A DNA stretch of 29,194 bases, from the NCBI GenBank assembly GCA_020845495.1, contig JADLFM010000135.1, forward strand, positions 1-29,194, in the 5' to 3' direction. The stretch comes from Chloroflexota bacterium (GTDB lineage: Bacteria > Chloroflexota > UBA6077 > JACCZL01). Position 1 is the first letter of the stretch, and each line of letters opens with the position of its first letter. Below the pieces are notes generated by a model that searched no databases, was not told where the DNA came from, and saw only the letters and a list, made by a program, of their open reading frames with translations. A program made the translations under genes and the position numbers. Positions 1 through 7,732 of this stretch are shown piece by piece.

Positions 1-142
1 CCCGCGGCCCCAGCGACTCCACCCCGTGCCGTCGATAATCGTCCCACCGCTGCCCATCCCTGGCGCAAGCCCTTCTTTCGCTCACGCCAGCGCAACCCGC
101 TCCCCGCAACAAGCTGAGGGGCACCCATTTTCTCTCAAAGCA

Positions 143-172
143 TTGACACCTTGCGGGCGTGTCGGGTAGACT
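143..172 (+). promoter_or_regulatory. sigma-70-type promoter of the ilv-leu operon
   Basis: A perfect -35 hexamer TTGACA (143-148) is followed after 18 bases by TAGACT (167-172), which matches four of six bases of the -10 consensus. Transcription would start near 179, just before the T-box leader begins. The 140 bases before this promoter show no gene or clear structure. The same TAGACT hexamer precedes the RraA-family gene near 28292. Confidence 0.6.
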
Positions 173-194
173 CCGCGAACAAAACTGCATACCC

Positions 195-454
195 AACGCG
201 ATGACGGGGAGCAGTACGGCGGCTACGTCGCTCAGAGAACCGGGGGTTGGTGCGAACCCGGTGCGACACGCAGTCGGAACTCGCCCCTGAGCGGCCAAGG
301 CGAACGGCCGGCGCCCAGCAATGGCGTGCCGACGCGCAGTAGCCGAGGACGGAGTGGCGCGCGAGAGAGCGCTATGAGTGGATGCGCCAGACGGCGGCAT
401 CAACCAGGGTGGTACCACGAGGAATTCCTCGTCCCTGTGGGGCGGGGATTTTTT
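195..454 (+). promoter_or_regulatory. T-box leader, leucine specifier (Stem I plus first antiterminator/terminator)
   Basis: A tRNA-sensing leader controlling the branched-chain operon. Stem I opens with a typical AGCAGTA-type element (about 211-217), continues with a distal-loop signature at 235-262, and closes with GAA-CTC-GCCCCTGAGC at 277-292. By the usual layout the specifier codon is CTC (280-282), which reads tRNA-Leu. The T-box sequence AGGGTGGTACCACG lies at 406-419. In the antiterminator fold, AGGG pairs with CCCT, the TGGTACC bulge (410-416) would bind the uncharged tRNA acceptor end, and ACGAGG/CCTCGT forms helix A2. The competing terminator is listed separately. Uncharged tRNA-Leu should favour read-through into ilvB. 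The motifs are seen directly; Leu specificity is inferred from the specifier position. Confidence 0.9.
426..454 (+). terminator. first T-box terminator
   Basis: A 10-bp stem (426-435 with 439-448, including one T-G wobble near the loop) has a 3-base loop and is followed by six T (449-454). Its 5' arm overlaps the 3' half of the antiterminator, so the two folds exclude each other, as expected in a class I T-box. Confidence 0.85.
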
Positions 455-484
455 ATTGCCCCGTCTCGCGAGACGGCGGACGGT

Positions 485-599
485 GTACCACGCTGGTGCT
501 CGGCCCACGCTCGGGCCGAGGCCGATCGTGGCACGTCAAGCCGGGTGGTACCGCGAGTGGCCCTCGTCCCAGGCAGGTGATGAGGGCCATGTGTTTTGT
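485..599 (+). promoter_or_regulatory. second T-box antiterminator/terminator module without its own Stem I
   Basis: After the first terminator comes an 8-bp perfect hairpin (499-506 with 513-520), placed like a Stem III, and then a second T-box sequence CGGGTGGTACCGCG at 542-555. It can fold as a full antiterminator: GGG (543-545) with CCC (568-570), the TGGTACC bulge (546-552), and GCGAG with CTCGT (553-557 with 563-567). No Stem I signature or specifier loop is visible in the 85 bases between the first terminator and this T-box. This looks like a partial duplication giving a second decision point in series. Confidence 0.75.
558..599 (+). terminator. second T-box terminator
   Basis: An 11-bp stem (558-568 with 579-589, one G-T wobble) is followed by the T-rich run TGTGTTTTGT (590-599). 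The 5' arm overlaps the 3' side of the second antiterminator, so the folds compete. The T-tract is weaker than that of the first terminator. The ilvB start lies about 105 bases downstream. Confidence 0.65.
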
Positions 600-703
600 C
601 ACGTACGTATCATGCTTGGGGTATCGCACCGGCGGCAGCGGCGCCGCCCGAGTGGCCGGGGTACACGCGACCCGGCCTTAGCACACGGGAGGGGAGCCAC
701 GGA

Positions 704-2470
704 ATGAGGCTGAACGGATCGCAGATCCTCAGTCGCTGCCTACAAGAGGAAGGTGTCGAAGTCGTCTTCGGCATGCCGGGCGGCACGATCATGCCGTTTT
801 ACGACGAACTGCACAAGTTTCCGATCCGGCACGTGCTGGTGCGGCACGAGCAGGGCGCGGCACACGCGGCCGACGGCTACGCGCGTGTCAAGCGCGACGT
901 CGGCGTCTGCCTGGGCACCTCCGGCCCCGGTGCGACCAACCTGGTGACCGGCATCCTGAACGCGCACATGGACTCGTCGCCGATCATCGCGATCACGATC
1001 AACGTGCCCTCGCATCTGATCGGCTCGGACGCCTTCCAGGAAGCCGACATCGCCGGCATCACTATCCCGACGACGAAGCAGAACTACTTCGTGCGCCACA
1101 CCCGCGATCTGCCTCGGGTGATGAAAGAGGCGTTCTACATCGCCCGCAACGGCCGCCCCGGGCCGGTCCACATCGACATCCCCAAGGACGTCATCCAGGG
1201 TGAGGCGGAGTACAGCTATCCCAAGAGCGTCGATCTGCCGGGCTTCCAGCCGACGCTCGAAGGTAGTATGGTCCAGATCCGCAAAGCCGCCCGACTGATC
1301 GAGCAGGCGCGGCGGCCGGTGATCCTGGCCGGCCAGGGCGTCCTGATCTCGCGTGCCATGAAGGAGCTCCGCCAGTTCGCCGAGAAGGCCGACATCCCGG
1401 TCGTCACGACCTTGCTCGGCATCGGGGGGTTCCCGGCCTCGCACCCGCTCGCGAACGGCTGGCCGGGCATGCACGGCTTCGTCTATTCCTCCTACTCGAT
1501 CGACCAGTCCGACCTGATTATCGGGATCGGCAACCGCTTCGACGACCGCTGCTGCGGCAAGTTCTCGCAGTTCGCGCCCAAGGCGAAGATCGTCCACATC
1601 GACATCGACCCGGCCGAGATCGGTAAGAACGTCCGCGTCGACGTGCCGATCGTGGGCGACGTCAAGCGGGTGCTGGCGAAGCTGACCCCGGAGATCGGCG
1701 AGGTCGAGAGCCGCGCGGCCTGGCACCAGCAGATTGCCACCTGGAAGGAGCAGTACCCGCCCAAGCGGTACCCGGACGATACCCCGGAGCTCTTCACCCC
1801 CCAGGTCATCCGCGGGCTCTACGAGGAGACGGGCGGTAAGGCGCTGCTCGTGGCCGACGTCGGGCAGCACCAGATGTTCGCGGCCCAGCACTACCCGATC
1901 GAGGAGCCGGACATGTGGCAGACCTCGGGCGGGCTCGGGACGATGGGCTTCGCGCTGCCGGCGGCGATCGGCGCGCAACTCGGCCGGCCGGACAAGACCG
2001 TCTGGGGCATCATCGGCGATGGCTGCTTCCAGATGACGATGCAGGAACTGGCGGCGCTCGTCGTCGAGAAGATCCCGGTCAAGGTCGCGATCATCAACAA
2101 CACCTACCTCGGCATGGTTCGCCAGTGGCAGGAGCTGTTCTGGAACGGCAACTATCAACATGTCGACCTGAGCGGTTCGCCGGACTTCGTGAAGATCGCC
2201 GAGGCGTACGGCATCCCATCCTGGCGGGTCAGCACCCCGCGCGACGTTCGCCCAGCCATTGCAGCAGCGATGGCCCATCCTGGCCCCGCGATCGTCGAGT
2301 TCCAGGTGTCGAAGGAAGAGAACGTCTTCCCGATGGTGCCGTCAGGAGCGGCGCTACGTGATGTGATCCCAGACACCCCGTACGTGCCGGCCGCTGTCAA
2401 AACCCCGGTGGCGGTGCCGGCTATGGTTGGTGCGGCGCCCGCGACCGCCCAGGGAGAGATGCCCCGATGA
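704..2470 (+). CDS. ilvB: acetolactate synthase large (catalytic) subunit
   Basis: ThDP-dependent enzyme that condenses two pyruvates to acetolactate (valine/leucine) or pyruvate with 2-oxobutyrate (isoleucine). The 588-residue length is normal for the family. The N-terminal ThDP domain carries the catalytic Glu in VRHEQGAAHAADGYAR (about residue 49). The C-terminal ThDP/Mg motif runs from GDGCFQ (about 438) to the NN pair (about 465). An upstream in-frame ATG at 596 would lie within the T-box terminator, so it is rejected. The ATG at 704 follows a strong GGGAGGGG ribosome site at 687-694 and starts the conserved sequence MRLNGSQILSRCL. The stop overlaps the ilvN start (ATGA), as expected for the two subunits. 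Expression should be set by the tandem T-box leader. Confidence 0.97.
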   Translation: MRLNGSQILSRCLQEEGVEVVFGMPGGTIMPFYDELHKFPIRHVLVRHEQGAAHAADGYARVKRDVGVCLGTSGPGATNLVTGILNAHMDSSPIIAITINVPSHLIGSDAFQEADIAGITIPTTKQNYFVRHTRDLPRVMKEAFYIARNGRPGPVHIDIPKDVIQGEAEYSYPKSVDLPGFQPTLEGSMVQIRKAARLIEQARRPVILAGQGVLISRAMKELRQFAEKADIPVVTTLLGIGGFPASHPLANGWPGMHGFVYSSYSIDQSDLIIGIGNRFDDRCCGKFSQFAPKAKIVHIDIDPAEIGKNVRVDVPIVGDVKRVLAKLTPEIGEVESRAAWHQQIATWKEQYPPKRYPDDTPELFTPQVIRGLYEETGGKALLVADVGQHQMFAAQHYPIEEPDMWQTSGGLGTMGFALPAAIGAQLGRPDKTVWGIIGDGCFQMTMQELAALVVEKIPVKVAIINNTYLGMVRQWQELFWNGNYQHVDLSGSPDFVKIAEAYGIPSWRVSTPRDVRPAIAAAMAHPGPAIVEFQVSKEENVFPMVPSGAALRDVIPDTPYVPAAVKTPVAVPAMVGAAPATAQGEMPR

Positions 2471-2997
2471 AGCACACCCTCGTGGCAACGATGGCGGACG
2501 GGCCGGCCGTCCTGAACCGGGTTGTGTCGCTGTTCCGGCAGCGCGGCTTTGCAATCGACTCGCTGACGATCGGCAACACCCACGAGCCGCACGTCATGCG
2601 GCTCACCATCGTGGTAGACGGCTCCCACACGGCCATCGAGCAGGTCGTCAAGCAACTCTACAAAGTCATCGAGGTCCGCAAGGTCTCGGACTTGACCGAG
2701 GATCAGAAGGTCGAGCGGGAGCTTGCGCTCATCAAAGTGACCACCAAATCATCCACACTGCGGTCGGAAATCCTTCAACTCGTGGACGTGTATCGGGCGA
2801 ACATCGTCGACATCGCGGTGAGCTCGGTGACGGTCGAAGTGACTGGCCCGACCGACAAGATCGACTCGATGGTCAGCATGCTGCGGCCGTACGGTATCAA
2901 GGAGATGGTCCGGACTGGAACCGTCGCCATGGCGCGCGGCGTCATGGCCGGCCATGAGAAGGGGCGCGAGGCCATCCGGCTGCGCGAAGTATCATAG
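2467..2997 (+). CDS. ilvN: acetolactate synthase small (regulatory) subunit
   Basis: Regulatory partner of IlvB that activates it and usually confers feedback inhibition by valine. The 176-residue protein begins with an ACT domain (residues about 3-75, HTLVATMADGPAVLNRVVSL), followed by the IlvN C-terminal domain (KSSTLRSEILQLVDVYRANIVDIA onward). The ATG overlaps the ilvB stop by four bases, so translation is coupled. The length matches the usual 160-175 residues. The end of the gene lies in a short tandem repeat that includes the stop codon. Confidence 0.96.
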   Translation: MKHTLVATMADGPAVLNRVVSLFRQRGFAIDSLTIGNTHEPHVMRLTIVVDGSHTAIEQVVKQLYKVIEVRKVSDLTEDQKVERELALIKVTTKSSTLRSEILQLVDVYRANIVDIAVSSVTVEVTGPTDKIDSMVSMLRPYGIKEMVRTGTVAMARGVMAGHEKGREAIRLREVS

Positions 2998-3024
2998 GCG
3001 GCTCATAGGTGACTCATAGGCGGC
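2992..3024 (+). repeat. three tandem 11-bp repeats spanning the ilvN stop
   Basis: Three consecutive 11-bp units, TCATAGGCGGC, TCATAGGTGAC and TCATAGGCGGC. The first contains the ilvN stop codon TAG, and the later units repeat TAG or TGA triplets in several frames. The first and third copies are identical. No function is evident. Confidence 0.8.
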
Positions 3025-3052
3025 CCGCGCACACGAGCCTGGGTGCGCGGGC
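3023..3052 (+). other. strong hairpin in the ilvN-ilvC gap
   Basis: A perfect 10-bp GC stem (3023-3032 with 3043-3052) with a 10-base loop, without a T-run. It sits in a 220-base gap between ilvN and ilvC that has no reading frame of its own and contains a further GGCCGG/CCGGCC hairpin near 3110-3128. It may protect or partly terminate the message; this is inference. Confidence 0.45.
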
Positions 3053-3217
3053 AATCCCGCGCAGGGGCATATCCGGCCCCGGGCGTCACTCGGGCAGGCA
3101 CGACGAAGCGGCCGGCATCGCACCGGCCGTCTCCCGACTCCAAGGCTGAGTGAGGGCACGAGCGGCCGGGCGCGCTGACGGGCGGTGCGCGGGCGAGGTT
3201 AGGCAGAGGAGACTGGC

Positions 3218-4216
3218 TTGGCAAAGGTCTTTTACGAGTCGGACGCCGATCTCGACGTCCTCAAGAACAAGAAGATCGCGGTCATCGGGTACGGCAGTCA
3301 GGGGCACGCCCACGCGCTGAACCTGAAAGAGTCCGGCCTGAACGTGAGGGTCGGTCTGTACGAAGGCTCGAAGTCGGCGGACACGGCGCGGGCCGCGGGG
3401 CTCGATGTCTCCACGGTCGACAAGGCGTCGGCGTGGGCCGACATCATCATGATCCTCACGCCCGACGAGACGCAGCACGCCGTCTTCGAGAAGGAGATCA
3501 GACCGAACCTGAAGGACGGCGACACCGTCATGGTGGCGCACGGCTTCAACCTGCTCTACGGCCAGATCGTGCCGCCGAGCAACGTCGACGTGGGCATGAT
3601 CGCCCCGAAGAGCCCGGGCCACCTCGTTCGCGATCAGTACGTCGCTGGGGCCGGCGTGCCGGCGCTCGCGGCGGTGTACCAGGACGCGACCGGCAACGCG
3701 ATGCGCACGGTGCTCGCGTACGGCAAGGGCATCGGCTCGGCGCGGGCTGGCATTCTCGAGACCACGATCAAGGACGAGACCGAGACCGACAACTTCGGCG
3801 AGCAGGCGGTGCTGTGCGGCGGTGTCAGCGCGCTGGTCACGACGGCCTTCGAGACGCTGGTAGAGGCCGGCTACGCGCCGGAACTGGCGTACTTCGAATG
3901 CTTGCACGAGCTCAAGCTGATCGTCGACCTGTTCTACCGGGGCGGCCTCAGCCTGATGCGTTACTCGGTCAGCAACACCGCTGAGTTCGGCGACTACTAC
4001 GCCGGCCCGCGCGTGATCGACGAGCACGTCCGCGAGAGCATGCGCCAGCTTCTGCGCGACATCCAGGATGGGACGTTCGCGAACACCTGGATTCTGGAGA
4101 ACGTCGCAGGGGCGCCACGCCTGAAGGCGATGCGCGCGAAGGGCGCCGAGCACCAGATCGAGAAGGTCGGCGCCGAGCTTCGCGCGATGATGCCCTTCAT
4201 CCAGAAGCAGAGGTAA
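3218..4216 (+). CDS. ilvC: ketol-acid reductoisomerase (class I)
   Basis: Converts acetolactate or acetohydroxybutyrate to the dihydroxy acids with NAD(P)H and Mg2+. The 332 residues fit the short class I form. The Rossmann motif [10 protein letters not shown] is at residues 24-33, and the following loop YEGSKS (about 48-53) suggests NADPH preference. The Mg-binding segment [11 protein letters not shown] lies near 185-195, and [16 protein letters not shown] is near 228-243. The start is TTG at 3218, supported by AGAGGA at 3205-3210 and by the conserved N-terminus [12 protein letters not shown]. It follows ilvN after 220 bases and shares the operon direction. Dihydroxy-acid dehydratase (ilvD) is not in the window. 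Confidence 0.97.
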   Translation: MAKVFYESDADLDVLKNKKIAVIGYGSQGHAHALNLKESGLNVRVGLYEGSKSADTARAAGLDVSTVDKASAWADIIMILTPDETQHAVFEKEIRPNLKDGDTVMVAHGFNLLYGQIVPPSNVDVGMIAPKSPGHLVRDQYVAGAGVPALAAVYQDATGNAMRTVLAYGKGIGSARAGILETTIKDETETDNFGEQAVLCGGVSALVTTAFETLVEAGYAPELAYFECLHELKLIVDLFYRGGLSLMRYSVSNTAEFGDYYAGPRVIDEHVRESMRQLLRDIQDGTFANTWILENVAGAPRLKAMRAKGAEHQIEKVGAELRAMMPFIQKQR

Positions 4217-4225
4217 TCCGCGACG

Positions 4226-4254
4226 GGCCCCAAGCAGGGTCACTGCTTGGGGCC
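4226..4254 (+). terminator. hairpin after ilvC, possible T-poor terminator or attenuator
   Basis: A perfect 12-bp stem (4226-4237 with 4243-4254) with a 5-base loop lies 10 bases after the ilvC stop. The following bases (TCCACTGTATG) do not form a T-run, so termination may be partial. A second 9-bp GC hairpin (4284-4292 with 4310-4318) follows in the same 191-base gap before leuA. Confidence 0.5.
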
Positions 4255-4407
4255 TCCACTGTATGAGGACATGGATGGCCGGCCGGCGGCGCCGAGGCTG
4301 AGATGCCCCGCGCCGCCGCTGCGCCGACGTAGGGGTGTGCGACATCCCGCCCAGGCTGGCTCCCATCCTGCACGGAAGGGAGCAGGGGGGTCGAGAAGGA
4401 GAGGCAC

Positions 4408-5595
4408 GTGGAAAAGGTCCTGATCTTCGACACGACACTACGCGATGGCGAGCAGTCGCCCGGTTTCTCGATGACGTCCGAGCAGAAGCTCGAGTTCGCG
4501 CATCAGCTCGCGCGCCTGAACGTGGACGTGATCGAGGCAGGCTTCCCGGCCGCCTCTCCGGACGACTTCGCGGCGGTCCAGCAGATTGCCCGTGAGGTCA
4601 AGGGGCGCATCATCACCGGGCTGGCACGGGCTGTTCCGGGTGACATCGACATCCTCTGGGAAGCGGTGAAGGTCGCTGAGAACCCCCGCATTCATACCTT
4701 CATCTCGACGTCTGACATTCATCTCCAGAAGCAGTTCCGGCTGTCCCGCCAGGAGGCCAAAGAGCGAGCCGTCGCGATGGTCGCGCGGGCCAAGTCGTAC
4801 TGCTCAGACGTCGAGTTCTCGCCGATGGACGCGACCCGCTCGGATTGGGACTATCTCTACGAGGTGATCGAGGCGGTCATCGACGCCGGCGCGACGACGA
4901 TCAACATCGCCGACACCTGCGGCTACATCATGCCGGACGAGTTCGGCGAGATCATCGCCGGGGTCTGGGGCAAGGTCCGCAACGTCGACAAAGCGACGAT
5001 CTCGGTTCACTGCCACGACGATCTAGGCATGGCCGTCGCCAACTCGCTGGCCGCCGTCCGGGCCGGCGCGCGGCAGGTCGAGGGCTGCATCAACGGCATC
5101 GGCGAGCGGGCCGGCAACGCCTCGATCGAAGAGGTCGTGATGGCGCTCAACGTCCGCAAGGATTACTGGGGCCGTGTCTACACCCAGATCGACACGACCC
5201 AGTTGTACCCGGCCAGCGAACTGCTGTCTCAATTCACGGGGCAGGGGCCGCAGCCGAACAAGGCGATCATCGGCCGCAACGCCTTCGCCCATGAGTCCGG
5301 CATCCATCAGGACGGTGTCCTGAAGGACAAGACGACCTACGAGATCATGAAGCCAATGGACGTCGGCCGGGCCGAGAGCAGGCTGGTGATGGGCAAGCAC
5401 TCCGGACGGCATGCGCTACGGGTGGAACTGGCGCGGATCGGCTATCCACTCGGCACCTACGACCTGCTCGATGCGTTCACGCGGTTCAAGGTCGTCGCGG
5501 ATCACAAGAAGGAAGTCTTCGAGGACGACCTGCACGCGATCATGCGCGAGATGCAGGAGGCGGCGCCGGTCGGAGCCGGCGCGACCCAGCCCTGA
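4408..5595 (+). CDS. leuA: 2-isopropylmalate synthase, short form lacking the regulatory domain
   Basis: First committed enzyme of leucine synthesis: acetyl-CoA plus 2-oxoisovalerate gives 2-isopropylmalate. The DRE-TIM metallolyase barrel is complete, with DTTLRDGEQ (residues 8-16), the metal-binding HCHD motif (about 200), and HESGIHQDG (about 294-302) of the following subdomain. The protein ends after 395 residues, whereas typical LeuA is about 510 residues with a C-terminal leucine-binding dimer domain; that domain is absent, and no other frame after 5595 continues it. A homocitrate or citramalate synthase is an alternative, but the leuB neighbour and Leu T-box favour LeuA. The start is GTG at 4408 after AAGGAGAGG (4396-4404). 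Confidence 0.9.
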   Translation: MEKVLIFDTTLRDGEQSPGFSMTSEQKLEFAHQLARLNVDVIEAGFPAASPDDFAAVQQIAREVKGRIITGLARAVPGDIDILWEAVKVAENPRIHTFISTSDIHLQKQFRLSRQEAKERAVAMVARAKSYCSDVEFSPMDATRSDWDYLYEVIEAVIDAGATTINIADTCGYIMPDEFGEIIAGVWGKVRNVDKATISVHCHDDLGMAVANSLAAVRAGARQVEGCINGIGERAGNASIEEVVMALNVRKDYWGRVYTQIDTTQLYPASELLSQFTGQGPQPNKAIIGRNAFAHESGIHQDGVLKDKTTYEIMKPMDVGRAESRLVMGKHSGRHALRVELARIGYPLGTYDLLDAFTRFKVVADHKKEVFEDDLHAIMREMQEAAPVGAGATQP

Positions 5596-5706
5596 GCGCC
5601 GTAGCATGGGCGCTCAGTACGAACGATCGTGCCCTCGCCCCCTCCTACCGCCGACGCATCATCTGGCGCCGGCGGCAGGAGGGGGTGACGGTGTTCAGGA
5701 GCAACG

Positions 5707-6819
5707 ATGCCGAAGAAGACGTACAAGATCGTCGTCGTGCCGGGCGACGGGATCGGGCCGGAGGTCGTGGCCGAGGGCGTAAAAGTGCTGCGCGCCCTCG
5801 AACAGCGGTTCGGACACCGTTTCGACATGCAGGAGCACACCATCGGTGGGGCCGCCATCGACGCCTTCGGCACACCGCTCCAGCCGGAGACGCTCGCCGC
5901 GGCGAAGCGCGCCGATGCCGTGCTGCTCGGCGCGGTCGGCGGGCCGAAGTGGGACGACCCAAAGGCGGAGGTCCGGCCGGAGCAGGCGGTGCTCGCGCTG
6001 CGGAAGAAACTCGGGCTGTACGCCAATCTCCGGCCGGTCAAGACGCTCCCGGCGCTGGTCGACAATTCGACGTTCAAGCCGGACGTCATCCGAGGCGTTG
6101 ACTTGATGTTCGTTCGCGAACTGACCGGTGGGACGTACTTCGCGAAGCCGAAGAAGATCTGGGAGACCGCGACCGGCCTGCGGGCAGTCGATACGACCTT
6201 TTACACCGAGCAGGAGATCGAGCGAGCGGTCCGTACGGCCTTCGAGCTAGCGCGCGGCCGACGCAAGAAGGTCACCTCGGTGGACAAGGCGAACGTCATG
6301 GCGACCTCGCGGCTCTGGCGGATCGTCGCCGAGCGGGTCGCGGGGGACTACCCGGACGTCGAATTCCATCACATGCTAGCCGACGCCTGCGCGATGCACC
6401 TGACGCGCCGCCCGACCGATTTCGATGTGATCGTCGCAGACAACCTGTTCGGTGATCTCTTGACCGACCTTGCGGCGATGCTCGGCGGCTCGCTCGGGAT
6501 GCTGCCCTCGGCGAGCCTCGGGGCCGGTAAGTCGAGCCTGTTCGAGCCGATCCACGGGAGCGCGCCGGACATCGCGGGCAAGGGGCTGGCGAATCCCCTG
6601 GCGACGATCCTGAGCGTGGCGATGCTCCTCCGCTACGGTTTACACCTGGAAGTGGAGGCGCGCGCCGTCGAAGCGGCGGTGGCGCGGGCGCTCGCCGAAG
6701 GGCTGCGGACGCCGGACACGGCGCGCACCGGCGAGAAGGTGCTGCTCTGCTCGGAGATGGGCGACTGGATCGCCACATCCATCGCCGAAGCCCGCTCCGA
6801 GATCGCCGTGGCCGTCTGA
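5707..6819 (+). CDS. leuB: 3-isopropylmalate dehydrogenase
   Basis: NAD-dependent oxidative decarboxylation of 3-isopropylmalate to 2-oxoisocaproate. The 370-residue protein has PGDGIGPEV (12-20), substrate-binding arginines around [15 protein letters not shown] (about 99-113), and the C-terminal stretch [25 protein letters not shown] (about 280-305) that binds NAD. The ATG at 5707 is preceded by AGGAGC. It lies 111 bases after leuA; that gap holds a short GAGCGCC/GGCGCTC stem. leuC and leuD, needed between LeuA and LeuB, are not present here. Confidence 0.96.
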   Translation: MPKKTYKIVVVPGDGIGPEVVAEGVKVLRALEQRFGHRFDMQEHTIGGAAIDAFGTPLQPETLAAAKRADAVLLGAVGGPKWDDPKAEVRPEQAVLALRKKLGLYANLRPVKTLPALVDNSTFKPDVIRGVDLMFVRELTGGTYFAKPKKIWETATGLRAVDTTFYTEQEIERAVRTAFELARGRRKKVTSVDKANVMATSRLWRIVAERVAGDYPDVEFHHMLADACAMHLTRRPTDFDVIVADNLFGDLLTDLAAMLGGSLGMLPSASLGAGKSSLFEPIHGSAPDIAGKGLANPLATILSVAMLLRYGLHLEVEARAVEAAVARALAEGLRTPDTARTGEKVLLCSEMGDWIATSIAEARSEIAVAV

Positions 6820-6868
6820 GCGCCCTGGCTGGATCGCCCCCCTACCTCGGCGACGCTGCCGACACTTG

Positions 6869-6902
6869 AACGGCCCGGCGCCCGTATCGGGACCGGGCCG
6901 TT
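6869..6902. terminator. hairpin between convergent leuB and crp
   Basis: A two-part stem: a 10-bp outer helix (6869-6878 with 6893-6902) and an inner CCCG/CGGG helix with a TAT loop. It sits 49 bases after the leuB stop and 73 bases after the crp stop on the other strand. The outer arms start with AA and end with TT, so a weak U-tail is available in either direction. Likely a bidirectional terminator. Confidence 0.65.
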
Positions 6903-6975
6903 TCGCCGTGGCTGGCGGCACATACCCAGGCGCTCTACGAGAGATCGCTCGTTCAGGCCGGGGCCGGCGGCGCAC

Positions 6976-7680
6976 TCATGGCTGGGCGCTGGCGCGACGA
7001 CGGAGTGCAGGTGCGTCGACGATGACGATCCGGCCGCGCCGGCGCTGGAGGAGTCCGAGATCCTCGAAGCCGCGCAGGGAACGGTTGACGGTCTCTCGGC
7101 TCGCCCCGACGAGCGCGGCAAGCTCGGACTGGGTCAGGCGCGCATCGACGACGATGCCGCTGGACGACGAACGCCCGTGCTCTTCGGCCAGGGTCAGGAT
7201 GGTGCGTGCCAGCCGCGCCGAGACGTCCCGGAAGGCGGCCTCCTGCACGATGCGGGTGGTGTGGCGGAGGCGGCGGCTCAGCACGGCCAGAAGCGTGGCT
7301 GCCGCCCGCGGGTGTGCATCCAGAAACCCGAGGAAGTCGTCCCGGTGTAGCCAGTACAGCAAGCACGCATCCTGAGCGATGGCGTTGGCCGACCTCGGCT
7401 CACCATCCAGAAGCGCGAACTCACCGAAGAACTCGCCAGGCCCGTAGACGTTGAGCACGACCTCGCGCCCATTAGCGTCGGTCAGGGTGATCTTGACGCG
7501 CCCATCGGCAATGATGCCGAGCGAGGCGCCGACGTCGCCTTCGAGCAGGATCGTTTCCCCGCGAGTATAGCGGCGGGCGCGCAAGGCGGCTGCGAGACGC
7601 TCGGCGTCTGACGCCGACAGGCCCGCGAAGAGGGGAACGGACGCCAGCGCGTCAACCGGGGTGATGGTGCGCTGGCGCAT
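6976..7680 (-). CDS. crp: Crp/Fnr-family regulator with E. coli CRP-like cAMP pocket and recognition helix
   Basis: Transcription factor, 234 residues. The N-terminal cyclic-nucleotide domain (about 10-125) includes GEFALLDGEPRSANA, which keeps the Gly-Glu and Arg-Ser pair that holds cAMP phosphate and ribose in CRP. The linker helix has Thr-Thr where E. coli CRP has Thr127-Ser128. The winged helix-turn-helix (about 170-225) has SRETVNR, matching the Arg-Glu-Arg contacts of CRP (SRETVGR). No Fnr-type cysteine cluster is present. The longer frame reaching 7932 is rejected because the ATG at 7680 has TAAGGAG just upstream and begins the conserved domain. A perfect CRP-type palindrome lies 37 bases upstream of the start, which suggests autoregulation. 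Confidence 0.9.
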   Translation of the reverse strand: MRQRTITPVDALASVPLFAGLSASDAERLAAALRARRYTRGETILLEGDVGASLGIIADGRVKITLTDANGREVVLNVYGPGEFFGEFALLDGEPRSANAIAQDACLLYWLHRDDFLGFLDAHPRAAATLLAVLSRRLRHTTRIVQEAAFRDVSARLARTILTLAEEHGRSSSSGIVVDARLTQSELAALVGASRETVNRSLRGFEDLGLLQRRRGRIVIVDAPALRRRASAQP

Positions 7681-7716
7681 CGGCGGCTCCTTACGCACTC
7701 GGGGCGTGCTGTGGTG

Positions 7717-7732
7717 TGTGACGTGCGTCACA
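7717..7732. promoter_or_regulatory. CRP-type operator upstream of crp
   Basis: TGTGA-CGTGCG-TCACA, a perfect TGTGA-N6-TCACA inverted repeat identical in both half-sites to the E. coli CRP consensus. It is 36 bases from the crp start codon, so it probably overlaps the crp promoter and acts in autoregulation. The neighbouring CRP-like protein has the matching recognition residues. Confidence 0.75.

Noticed and set aside
740..2278. 512-residue minus-strand open frame opposite ilvB
   Set aside because: It is an Arg/Asp/Leu-biased mirror of a clearly conserved ilvB gene, without domains or a ribosome site; high GC content keeps such frames open.
3086..4438. 450-residue minus-strand open frame opposite ilvC
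   Set aside because: The opposite frame is ilvC with every family motif; this frame shows no protein family and spans two intergenic gaps.
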